A stretch of DNA of 64,000 nucleotides from Sva-07 sp963710625 (GTDB taxonomy: Bacteria; Actinomycetota; Acidimicrobiia; Acidimicrobiales; Ilumatobacteraceae), in NCBI GenBank assembly GCA_963710625.1, contig CAVQBG010000003.1:1-64000 (forward strand). Reading direction: 5' to 3'. A program made the position numbers and the translations under genes. This document shows positions 56,817 to 64,000 of this stretch, piece after piece. Positions within the stretch are counted from its first letter, which is position 1. Each line of letters starts with the position of its first letter. The notes beneath the pieces are model-generated. The model saw only the letters and a list, made by a program, of their open reading frames with translations. It did no database searches and was not told the origin of the DNA.

Positions 56817-57806
56817 TCAGGCGCCGCAGCCGTTGACGAGCACGTCGGTGAGCTCGGCGCCGTCGTACTCGTAGATCACGACCGACGCACCCTCGTAGTA
56901 CCAGGCGTGCACGGCGACCTCCATGCGCCCGTCACCGTTGTAGTCGGCCACGTCGATCACTCGGAACCGCTCGATCAACGGGAAGCCGTCGGGCTCGAGC
57001 TCCTGGTCGACGACGGCCTGCAGCACGGTGGACGAGTTGCGTGTGATGGTGTCGACCAGGAGGATCGACGACAGGTCGCCGGGGGCGCCGGGGCCCGCAC
57101 TCGGCTGGACGTACTCGAAGGCGACCAGTGCCTCGTCGTCGCCGTCGCCGTCGAGGTCGGCGACCACCAGCTGCTCGACGGTGCCGAGCGTCGCGTCGAC
57201 CGGTTCGCCGTCGAAGGCGTCGACGCCGATCTGGTCGTAGCCGGCGGGAGCGCCGCTGGTGACGGCGATCGGTCGCGGCCGCAACGGCCACGACGGGGTG
57301 GGAAGCGCGACCGCGCCGTATCCGAATCCCGGCGGCTCCGGTGCGGCGAGCGCAAGGTCGATCGACGGTCCGACGCGACCGTCGAAGCACGCTTCGACGA
57401 GGTCGCCGGTGTCCGCGGTCGCCTCGCCGTCGAGGTTGGACACGACCATCGGGGTTCCTGGTTCGATCGAGGGTGGGGTCGGGTCGTCCGCCGAGACGGA
57501 ATCGTCCTCCTGCCATCGATCGACCTGCCATGCACCGACCGGCAGCCAACCGCCGCCGTCGCCGCCGACGAACAACGGCACCGCCACCGCGGCGGGACCC
57601 GCCGGCATCGTGGTGGGCGGCATCGTGGTCGTGGTCGGTGCCGTCGTCGAGGTCGCCGGCACCGTGGTGGTCGACGTCGACGTCGAGGTCGTGGTCGACG
57701 TCGTCGACGTGAGCGTGGGTCCCGGGTTCGACGCCTCCTCGGTCGTGCAGGCCGCCAGGACGGCGAGCGCGGCCGTGGCGACCCCGACGAGACGACGAGA
57801 GATCAT
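56817..57806 (-). CDS. Lipoprotein with FG-GAP/VCBS-like repeats
   Basis: A 329-residue lipoprotein: signal RRLVGVATAALAVLAAC with lipobox LAAC, a long Ser/Thr/Pro linker (TTSTTTSTSTSTTTVP), then an outer domain with calcium-loop-like segments DLDGDGDDEALVAF and DYNGDGRMEVAVH, typical of FG-GAP/VCBS repeats. It should be anchored to the outer face of the membrane and reach through the wall. ATG 57806 overlaps the stop of the upstream MBL gene. Ligand unknown. Confidence 0.8.
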   Translation of the reverse strand: MISRRLVGVATAALAVLAACTTEEASNPGPTLTSTTSTTTSTSTSTTTVPATSTTAPTTTTMPPTTMPAGPAAVAVPLFVGGDGGGWLPVGAWQVDRWQEDDSVSADDPTPPSIEPGTPMVVSNLDGEATADTGDLVEACFDGRVGPSIDLALAAPEPPGFGYGAVALPTPSWPLRPRPIAVTSGAPAGYDQIGVDAFDGEPVDATLGTVEQLVVADLDGDGDDEALVAFEYVQPSAGPGAPGDLSSILLVDTITRNSSTVLQAVVDQELEPDGFPLIERFRVIDVADYNGDGRMEVAVHAWYYEGASVVIYEYDGAELTDVLVNGCGA

Positions 57807-58555
57807 CGGCTGTTCACCGTCATCGAGTCGCCTGGAGCAAGGAGGCCGAGGCGGTGCAGCTGGTCGATCGCGTCGAGTTCGGTGCGCAGCTCGGTGGGTG
57901 GTGCGTCGAACCATTGGGGAAGGCGTCGTCGGCCATCCTCGGGAGCGTAGGTGCCCCAGTGGATCGGCACGAGCACTTCCGGTCGGATCAGCTCGGTCGC
58001 CTGCGCCGCGCGTTCGGGGTTCATGTGCCCCTCGCCGAGGGTCGATCCCCAACCCCAGATGGGCAGCAGCGCGACGTCGATGTCGCCGAGGTCGGCCATC
58101 TCGTCGAACAGGTCGGTGTCGCCGGGGAAGTAGACGCGCCGACCCGAGCCGTCGACGACGAAGCCGACCGGCTCGGCGCTCACCCGGGAGTGCGGGCCGC
58201 GTCGGTGCTTGTGAGCGGCGCGAACCACCTCGACCGTCACGGGACCGGACTCGATCCGGTCGCCGACGCGCACCTCGGTGACGTCGGCGAAGCCCGCCTT
58301 TCGGAGCAGGCGCGCGGAGCCGGCCGGCGTGAGCACTCGAGCCGTTGGCCGCAGCCGCTTCAGCGACGGCAGGTGCAGGTGGTCGAGGTGCACGTGTGAC
58401 AGCAGGATCAGGTCGATGTCGTGCCGATCGGCGGCCGGCACCGGTGTTCGCCGGCGGAGATGGGCGACGCGGCGGGTGAGCAGCGGATCGGTGAGGACCC
58501 GGTAGCCGTCGAAGTCGACCAGCGTCGTGGCATGGCCGACCCAGGTGAGCTCCAT
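57803..58555 (-). CDS. MBL-fold hydrolase (UlaG/NAPE-PLD-like)
   Basis: A 250-residue metallo-beta-lactamase-fold enzyme. Opening ELTWVGHATTLVDFDGYRVLTDPLL is typical of UlaG/NAPE-PLD-type lactonases and phosphodiesterases; HVHLDHLHLPSL gives the metal site (HxHxDH), followed by FPGDTDL and PIHWGTY. Probably hydrolyses a lactone or a phosphodiester of a lipid; the second is attractive because a phosphatase and an acyltransferase are neighbours. The ATG at 58555 lies one base after the phosphatase stop. Confidence 0.87.
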   Translation of the reverse strand: MELTWVGHATTLVDFDGYRVLTDPLLTRRVAHLRRRTPVPAADRHDIDLILLSHVHLDHLHLPSLKRLRPTARVLTPAGSARLLRKAGFADVTEVRVGDRIESGPVTVEVVRAAHKHRRGPHSRVSAEPVGFVVDGSGRRVYFPGDTDLFDEMADLGDIDVALLPIWGWGSTLGEGHMNPERAAQATELIRPEVLVPIHWGTYAPEDGRRRLPQWFDAPPTELRTELDAIDQLHRLGLLAPGDSMTVNSR

Positions 58556-58556
58556 G

Positions 58557-60686
58557 TCAGCCCTCGGTGGCGATCGCAGGGATCGGCGTGCTGGCCGGCA
58601 CCTCGGGAACCGTCCACGGACGCGGCGCGGTGCCGTCGTTGATGGCGGCCATCCACCCCTTGAACAGGTGGTGGACCGTCGCCGCGCCCACGATCGGTTC
58701 GTCGGGAAGTTCGAAATCGGCGGGGAACAACAGGAACGGCCGGGTCTGGTTGCCGCCCATCCCACCGTGGAATCCGATCAACTCCTCGAACGCGGCGCCC
58801 TCGTCGGCGTGAGGATCGTAGAAGCTGTTGACCAGGATGTCGGGGGCGTTGGTGAACGAATCGGTCCGCCGGATGTGGTCGGCGGCATTCGGGCCGAAGT
58901 CGGCGAGCGGGTCGTCTCCTTCGACGCGGTCGTCGGACAGATAGCGGATCCCACTCCCGCCGATCACGAGCCCGCCGAGCGTCTCGGAGCGCACCAGGAC
59001 GAAGCCGATGCCGGGGTGCTCGGCGAGTCCGGCGATCAGGCCGGGGAATCGGGTGCCGAGTTGTTCGATGGTCGCGCGGCCCTCGATGTCGGTGAACGAG
59101 ACGAGCCCGAGGTTGCCCGACGCGAGGACCACGACGTCCGCGGACGGGCCCGCGCCCTTCGATGCGGCGAGTTCGTCGTCGTATGCGGGGCCGAGGACGA
59201 CGTCGCCGTCGACCATGTGATTGCGCGTCATCGTGGCCAGCAGCTTGCCGATGCGGCTGTCCTTGTCGCGGACGGCCTCGGTGAGCGCACCGTTCAGGTT
59301 GCCCCACCCCTCCGACGACATCTCCGGCGCATGGACGTCGATGTCGGCGTCGATCAGCGAGTCGACCAGGTCCTCGAGCGTCATGTCGTACCGCTGCAGG
59401 AACGTCGACCCCTGTGTCTGACCGTGGTCGGAGAGGACGACGACGTGGTACGGCCGGGGTGCCTCGGCGATCGCGAACTCGAGGCGGGCGAGCTGGCGGT
59501 CGAGACGGCGGAGCGTGTCGAGTGCCGTCGGCGCGAAGAGGCCCGAGTGGTGGGCGACCTCGTCGTAGCCGACGAAGTCGGCGTAGGCCGACGGCACGCC
59601 GCGGTAGACATCGCTCATCAGGGTGTAGACGGTGAGGTCGCGCAGGATGGTGGTCGTCGCCGCTCGGAGGACCGGATAGATGCCGCCGCGCTTCAACCGC
59701 GGAACGACGTCCTGGCGTCGGGTCCGGCGCCGGTCGACGATCTCCCGCCAGATCTCGGCGAACGTGAGGGTGAGCAGGCGGCTGACGGCATAGGGGTCCG
59801 ACAGGAAGTAGTTCGCGGTCTTGTGGCTGTGCTTGCTGCGGTCGAGCAGCGTGCTGAAGGTGATCGCCGACTCGACGCTGTCGCCGGAGAAGACGTTCGA
59901 CCGCGACACACCGCCGTCGACCAGCAGGCCGTGGCCGTCCGACTGGCGGGCCTCGATCTCCGCAGCGTCGCGTGGATGGTTCGACGTGAAGACCTTGCCG
60001 GCTTCCTTGTCGTACCAGCGGAACGCCGGCATGTCGTGGTTGTTGCCGTGCAGGATGCCCGCCTGACTGGCTCCCGTCTGTGACGACAGATCGCACTCCC
60101 AGCGGGTGATGCGGTGCGAACCGTCGCGAACCCATCGGGCGAGCGTCGGCGCGTGGCCGTTGGCGATCGCCTGGCGGACCACCGGTTCGGCCAGCCCGTC
60201 GATCTGCAGGAAGAGGATGCCGGGCACGTCGGTCGGGGTCGGCGGTTCGAGCCGGTTGACCATCCGCCGGACGGTCTGGCGCTGCCAGACCGCGTCGTCG
60301 TCGACCGACAGCCAGGTACTCAGGACGATCCCGATCACGGTCATGAAGAACGAGGCGATGACCGCTGCCCACACCGTGTCGATCGTGAGGCCGTCGAGGA
60401 TCTCGCTGGCCAACCACAGAATCAGCCCGTTCGCGACGAGACCGAGGATGCCGGCTGTCCACAGAATGATGCGGGAGAAGAACCTGGAGATGATCGGCCA
60501 GAGCACCGCGTTGAGGACCGACAGGAGGAGCGCGGCGATGAGTGCGGTGCCGAAGTCGCGGATGGTGATGCTCGGCATGATCCACGCGATCAGCCAGAAG
60601 CTGACCGACGTGATCGCGAACTCGATCAGGTGGCGGCGGAGGGGGATGCGGCCCGGAGTGTGCGAAGGCAGCGTCGGTGTGGTCAC
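58557..60686 (-). CDS. Phage-holin-type membrane domain fused to an alkaline-phosphatase-like enzyme
   Basis: A 709-residue protein. The first ~125 residues hold four membrane helices of the PF04020 phage-holin type (SFWLIAWIMPSITIRDFG; LLLSVLNAVLWPIISRFF). The rest is an alkaline-phosphatase superfamily/phosphodiesterase domain: FLQIDGLAEPV (metal Asp), SSQTGASQAGILHG (Thr nucleophile region), VLSDHGQTQG (metal Asp-His). The enzyme would face a membrane and act on phosphate esters or diesters. GTG 60686 has TAACCT 6 bases upstream. Leads a unit with the MBL hydrolase and lipoprotein. Confidence 0.87.
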   Translation of the reverse strand: MTTPTLPSHTPGRIPLRRHLIEFAITSVSFWLIAWIMPSITIRDFGTALIAALLLSVLNAVLWPIISRFFSRIILWTAGILGLVANGLILWLASEILDGLTIDTVWAAVIASFFMTVIGIVLSTWLSVDDDAVWQRQTVRRMVNRLEPPTPTDVPGILFLQIDGLAEPVVRQAIANGHAPTLARWVRDGSHRITRWECDLSSQTGASQAGILHGNNHDMPAFRWYDKEAGKVFTSNHPRDAAEIEARQSDGHGLLVDGGVSRSNVFSGDSVESAITFSTLLDRSKHSHKTANYFLSDPYAVSRLLTLTFAEIWREIVDRRRTRRQDVVPRLKRGGIYPVLRAATTTILRDLTVYTLMSDVYRGVPSAYADFVGYDEVAHHSGLFAPTALDTLRRLDRQLARLEFAIAEAPRPYHVVVLSDHGQTQGSTFLQRYDMTLEDLVDSLIDADIDVHAPEMSSEGWGNLNGALTEAVRDKDSRIGKLLATMTRNHMVDGDVVLGPAYDDELAASKGAGPSADVVVLASGNLGLVSFTDIEGRATIEQLGTRFPGLIAGLAEHPGIGFVLVRSETLGGLVIGGSGIRYLSDDRVEGDDPLADFGPNAADHIRRTDSFTNAPDILVNSFYDPHADEGAAFEELIGFHGGMGGNQTRPFLLFPADFELPDEPIVGAATVHHLFKGWMAAINDGTAPRPWTVPEVPASTPIPAIATEG

Positions 60687-60692
60687 GACAGC

Positions 60693-60698
60693 AGGTTA
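60693..60698 (-). promoter_or_regulatory. -10 box TAACCT for the holin-phosphatase gene
   Basis: Minus-strand TAACCT, 6 bases before GTG 60686. Confidence 0.5.
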
Positions 60699-60723
60699 CG
60701 AGGCCTGGTGGTCTCGGCGGTGT

Positions 60724-61722
60724 TCAGCCGAGGTCGGGCCAACGGCGCTGCTGGCGACGTCGCAGGCCGGCGGTGCCCAACTTGCGTCGTTCGGCCAGCG
60801 CCCAGTCGCGGCGCCATCCGGTGTGGTCCGGACCGGTCAGCGGTGGGTTGGTGCCAGCGGCCGATCGCTGTCGGGCGGTCCAGAAGTCGGTGATCGCCTC
60901 GTCGCCGAGCGTGGTGACGGCCGCTTCGATCCGGGCGTTGAACCGGCGCGTCGATTCGTCCTCCTCGGGCCGCAGCGGCGCACCGAACACGACCCGGGTA
61001 CGGCCCGGCTTCGGACGGTTCATCCCCTTGCCGAAGATGGCGCCGGTGCCGTCGATGAACACCGGGATCACCGGTGCACCGGTGCGTGCCGAGAGGTACG
61101 CGGCGCCGCCCTTGAACTCCTGGCCCCAGCCGTCCGGCGATCGACCGCCCTCGGGGTAGATCACGAGGCTGTAGCCGTCGTCGACCAGCCCCTTGATCAT
61201 GTCGGACGACTTGCGCCCGGTGAGCTCGCGATCGATCGGAATCGCATTGAGCGACAACGCGGACAGCGCCGCCTTCCACCTCTTGTCGAAGAAGTAGTCG
61301 GCTGCCGCGGCGACGACGAGCTTGTGGCGCCACGCTCGCGGCACCGACCGGATCATCAGTCCGGTGTCGAGGTGGCTGTGGTGGTTGGGCGCGAAGATCA
61401 CCGCCGGCGGGTCGTCGAGCGACGTGAGGTCGGCGAGCCGATCGGTCCCGACGATGTCGGGCGACGCGACGATGCGCGCCGCCAACCTGACCGGGCCCTC
61501 GACGATCGCAGTCCGCACCGACGACGCCAGCGGTCGACGCGCCCACTCGGTGTCGTAGTGCGCGCCGAGCCCGGACACTTCCGGGGGCACGACGACCCCG
61601 CGGGGGACCGTCGGGGCGCGGTAGGGGAATCCGAAGTTGCGCAGCGGGGTGACGGCGCGCCGGACGGCGTCCTCGGCTGCCCCGGCTGCCCGCTGGGCTC
61701 GTCGCAGGTTCTCGTCGGGCAC
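60724..61722 (-). CDS. 1-acyl-glycerol-3-phosphate acyltransferase-like (PlsC family)
   Basis: A 332-residue acyltransferase of the PlsC family. Motif I is FAPNHHSHLDTG (HX4D), motif III is VIYPEGGRSPDG and motif IV is PVIPVFIDGTG, all intact, so it should transfer an acyl chain to a glycerol-phosphate-type acceptor at the inner membrane. It starts at GTG 61722, 10 bases after the LarA-like gene, and is probably co-transcribed with it and the alcohol dehydrogenase. The C-terminal ~80 residues are Arg-rich and less conserved. Confidence 0.9.
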   Translation of the reverse strand: MPDENLRRAQRAAGAAEDAVRRAVTPLRNFGFPYRAPTVPRGVVVPPEVSGLGAHYDTEWARRPLASSVRTAIVEGPVRLAARIVASPDIVGTDRLADLTSLDDPPAVIFAPNHHSHLDTGLMIRSVPRAWRHKLVVAAAADYFFDKRWKAALSALSLNAIPIDRELTGRKSSDMIKGLVDDGYSLVIYPEGGRSPDGWGQEFKGGAAYLSARTGAPVIPVFIDGTGAIFGKGMNRPKPGRTRVVFGAPLRPEEDESTRRFNARIEAAVTTLGDEAITDFWTARQRSAAGTNPPLTGPDHTGWRRDWALAERRKLGTAGLRRRQQRRWPDLG

Positions 61723-61732
61723 GTCGATCGCC

Positions 61733-63319
61733 CTACTTCACGTCCGCGATCAACAGCGGCGGGGTCTTCAGATGGGTGATCGTCGGCGACCGACCGACCG
61801 TGTCGGAGGCGATCTCGAGGGCGTCGTTCATCGTCGAGGCCGGGGTGAAGCCGAGCTTGCGAACCGTGGCAGCGTCACCGCCGACGATGATCACCTTGCC
61901 GACGTGCTTCATGCCGTGGCTGCCCCAGTACCACATGTAGAACGGGTGCACGCCGTGGTAGGCGTTGGTCGTGCGGTAGAGGTGGCGGTACCAGTCGTCC
62001 TCGGCGTACTGCTGCTCCCACTTCTGCGACATCACGTGCGGGTCGGTGGTGTCGGCGAGGACTTCCTCGAAGAAGTCGATGTAGCTCGGGTGGTGGACCG
62101 GGTGGAACTCGTTCGACGTCGGATGCGTCAGGATCACGACGCCGCCCTCGCGTACGAGCGGCTTGCCGCGGTACAGGTTGAAGAAGTAGCCGAGCCCGGT
62201 GCACATCACCAGGATCGGGTTCATGATCGAGTTGACGTTGTACGGGCAGATGTACGGGATCCCCAGCGTGAGGATGTCGGTCTGGCCCTCGACCTCGACG
62301 AGCTGCTGGGTGTAGACGTTGTCGGTGGTGATCTTGTGGACCGCCTCGACCTCACCGCACTGGATGCTGGTCAGCTGGTGTGGGGCCTCGATGCCGTGGA
62401 AGAGCTTGCGAGCCTGCCGGGACGGCAGCTTGGCGACCGACTTGGCGGTGGCGAGGTAGAGCGCACGGTCCTTGGCGTTCCACTCCCACTCCCGCTTGGC
62501 GAGGAAGTCGAACGGCTGCGGGAACGTGTCGGTGTTCAGGGTGGTCTCGATCTGGAACACCGTCGGCCCGTGGTCGCGCATCACCTTGCCCATCCGCCAC
62601 GTGCTCTTGTGGAGCTCGGAGGCGTGCTGGTCCATGAAGGAGTGCGACGCCTCCATCGTGGTCGGGTTGTGGTGGTGGCGCAGCGAGCGGTAGCTGGCGA
62701 GACCGACGGCGGTCGACTTCCAGCCGCCGTCCATCGCCACGAGGTTGATGTTGACGTAGACGAGCAGATCGGACTCGGCGGCGCGCTTGTTGATCTCGAT
62801 CTCCTCGCCCTGGTCGGTCGTGCCGAGGAAGGCGAGGTTGTCGGGGTCCTCCGCGTCGTGCTGGGTGAGCAGGCCGCGGGGCTCGAATGCGTCGTAGACG
62901 CGGTCGCCGAGGGCATGACGCAGCTCGAACTCGTGCATGCGGCGGTGCAGGGCGAGTGCGGCGACCAGCTGGACGTCGTCGACCCCGGCGTCGGCGGCCA
63001 TCGTCAGCACCTGCTCGATGATGCGCTGGCGCAGGTCGGGGCGGCGCATCTTGGGAAGTGGGAGCGACACGTCGTCGAAGGCGATCGTCAGCTTCATGCC
63101 CGGGAAGAGCAGTGACGGCAGCGGGTCCATGTCGATCGGATTGAGCAACGCGATGCGGATCGCGCCGTCGACGTCGTCGATCGCATCGAGTGGCTCGGGT
63201 GCATAGATCACCCGGCTGCGGTCGGCGGGGAGTTTCTCCAGCCGGAAGCCCTCACCGTGCCAGAACAGGGTGGGCGGCGTCGACTTGTCGACGTCGAGAA
63301 CAAAGCCGGGTCTGGGCAT
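61733..63319 (-). CDS. LarA-like (DUF2088/lactate racemase N-terminal domain) protein
   Basis: A 528-residue protein of the LarA/DUF2088 family. The N-terminal part shows LTIAFDDVSLPLPKMRRPDLRQ and the paired-His segment VAALALHRRMHEFELRHALG, which in lactate racemase surround the nickel-pincer cofactor; a later GGVVILTHPTSNEFHP is also family-like. The protein is longer than LarA (~425), and the cofactor-anchoring Lys cannot be placed by eye. It may racemise or epimerise a 2-hydroxy acid. No larB, larC or larE is in the window. TGATG overlap with the alcohol dehydrogenase. Confidence 0.8.
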   Translation of the reverse strand: MPRPGFVLDVDKSTPPTLFWHGEGFRLEKLPADRSRVIYAPEPLDAIDDVDGAIRIALLNPIDMDPLPSLLFPGMKLTIAFDDVSLPLPKMRRPDLRQRIIEQVLTMAADAGVDDVQLVAALALHRRMHEFELRHALGDRVYDAFEPRGLLTQHDAEDPDNLAFLGTTDQGEEIEINKRAAESDLLVYVNINLVAMDGGWKSTAVGLASYRSLRHHHNPTTMEASHSFMDQHASELHKSTWRMGKVMRDHGPTVFQIETTLNTDTFPQPFDFLAKREWEWNAKDRALYLATAKSVAKLPSRQARKLFHGIEAPHQLTSIQCGEVEAVHKITTDNVYTQQLVEVEGQTDILTLGIPYICPYNVNSIMNPILVMCTGLGYFFNLYRGKPLVREGGVVILTHPTSNEFHPVHHPSYIDFFEEVLADTTDPHVMSQKWEQQYAEDDWYRHLYRTTNAYHGVHPFYMWYWGSHGMKHVGKVIIVGGDAATVRKLGFTPASTMNDALEIASDTVGRSPTITHLKTPPLLIADVK

Positions 63320-64000
63320 CAGGAGTCTTCCTTGCGCAGGTCGAACGCGATCTTCACGGCGCCACGACGGCCGGCCGTGGCGGCGTGGGCGATCGCGTCG
63401 ACGTGGTCGGACAGGGGATAGGTGGCAGAGAGCAGCCGCTCGGCTCCGAGGGCGTTCGCAGTCTCGATGGCGAGGTCGAAGGTGCGCGCCCTGCGGCCGT
63501 CGGGGAGGTGTTCGGTGCCGTAGGTGTAGGCGCCCTTGAGCTCGGTCTCGCGGTGCCACAGGCCCGTGAGGTCGAGGGTGACGTCGGCCGGCATGCCGAG
63601 CAGGACGACGCGGCCGCGCGGGCGGGTCATGCGCAACGAGTCGGCGACGGTGGCGCTGGTGCCGACGGCGTCGATCGTGACGTGCGCTCCCGAGCTGAGA
63701 TGGTCGCCGATCATGTGGCAGCCAGTCCGTCGCCGGATGGCGCGCTGCAGCCCGTCCGGTCCCACGACGACGTCCGCGCCGAACGCCTTGGCGAGTTGCT
63801 GCTGATGCGGGTAGCGGGCCCCGACGATGATCTCGACATCGGGAACGTAGCGGCGCAGGCCCGCCACGGCGGCGAGGCCCATCGTGCCGGCGCCGAGTAC
63901 CGCGACGACCGCTGGGCGATCGGTGTCCTGGCGGGCGGCGACCACCGGCGAGGCGAGGAGCGCGGCGTGGATGCCGCCCGCGAAGGGCTCGACGAGCACG
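63319..64000 (-). CDS. Zinc-type alcohol dehydrogenase (MDR), C-terminal part
   Basis: The C-terminal ~226 residues of a medium-chain dehydrogenase/reductase; the N-terminus with the catalytic zinc site is beyond the right edge. The NAD(P) domain is clear: VAVLGAGTMGLAAVAGL, IIVGARYPHQQQLAKAFGADVVVG, VTIDAVGTSATV, GRVVLLGMP. Likely oxidises a secondary alcohol. Its stop overlaps the LarA-like ATG, so the pair probably handles one hydroxy compound. Confidence 0.88.
   Translation of the reverse strand, partial: VLVEPFAGGIHAALLASPVVAARQDTDRPAVVAVLGAGTMGLAAVAGLRRYVPDVEIIVGARYPHQQQLAKAFGADVVVGPDGLQRAIRRRTGCHMIGDHLSSGAHVTIDAVGTSATVADSLRMTRPRGRVVLLGMPADVTLDLTGLWHRETELKGAYTYGTEHLPDGRRARTFDLAIETANALGAERLLSATYPLSDHVDAIAHAATAGRRGAVKIAFDLRKEDS

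Overview
The window is 64 kb of very GC-rich DNA with tightly packed genes, many ATGA/GTGA start-stop overlaps and GTG/TTG starts. Together with the gene families present (PPi-type phosphofructokinase, SCO6745-family protein, a short Cys-rich actinobacterial protein, DUF222-type HNH remnant), this points to an actinobacterium. A marine or freshwater Acidimicrobiia/Ilumatobacter-like organism is the best guess (inference from gene content, not from a marker gene). No rRNA, tRNA, CRISPR array or intact insertion sequence was seen.

Left part (1-17.5 kb): the 3' end of a class I fructose-bisphosphate aldolase and a PPi-type phosphofructokinase; a run of oxidoreductases and small enzymes (zinc-ribbon SDR, amine oxidase, Baeyer-Villiger-type monooxygenase, PfkB kinase, VOC and CMD proteins, an alpha/beta hydrolase); then a minus-strand membrane redox group (secreted Asp/His/Glu-repeat protein, Pro-rich membrane protein, ApbE, ferric-reductase-like membrane protein, DUF2231 protein, NTF2-like protein) divergent from an OmpR-type two-component system.

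Centre (17.4-34.6 kb): a Cys-rich miniprotein with a CsoR-like operator over its start codon, then a TetR-led, translationally coupled eight-gene operon: class I sulfatase, MBL hydrolase, haloalkane dehalogenase, SCO6745 protein, SRPBCC protein, a sulfatase fused to a DJ-1/PfpI domain, and a duplicated-DUF1330 protein. A third sulfatase, of the alkylsulfatase (SdsA1) type, lies 2.5 kb further on. I propose this region serves catabolism of sulfated and halogenated organic molecules, and it is the most interesting system in the window. A propeller protein, a broken HNH endonuclease, two SDRs and an RlmI-type methyltransferase complete this part.

Right part (34.6-64 kb): DUF2207-like membrane protein, MscS channel, then an exopolysaccharide locus in several short, often divergent units: UDP-glucose dehydrogenase, UDP-glucuronate decarboxylase, a flippase-polymerase fusion, a chain-length/BY-kinase-like protein with a ruined Walker A, a 1269-residue fibrinogen-like/propeller/FN3 surface protein, phosphotransferase, glycosyltransferase, sulfotransferase, undecaprenyl-phosphate sugar transferase, WecG/TagA-type transferase and a CDP-paratose-epimerase-like enzyme. 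It is followed by a ClC transporter, a biotinyl-domain/carboxyltransferase fusion, a lipoprotein, an MBL hydrolase, a holin-domain/phosphatase fusion, an acyltransferase, a LarA-like protein and a partial alcohol dehydrogenase.

Two sequence-level patterns run through the window. A TANNNT -10 box sits only 6-8 bases before the start codon of about sixteen unit-leading genes, which implies leaderless mRNAs and helped choose several starts. Short tandem or palindromic repeats sit at gene junctions (4.8, 12.4, 47.8 and 56.8 kb).
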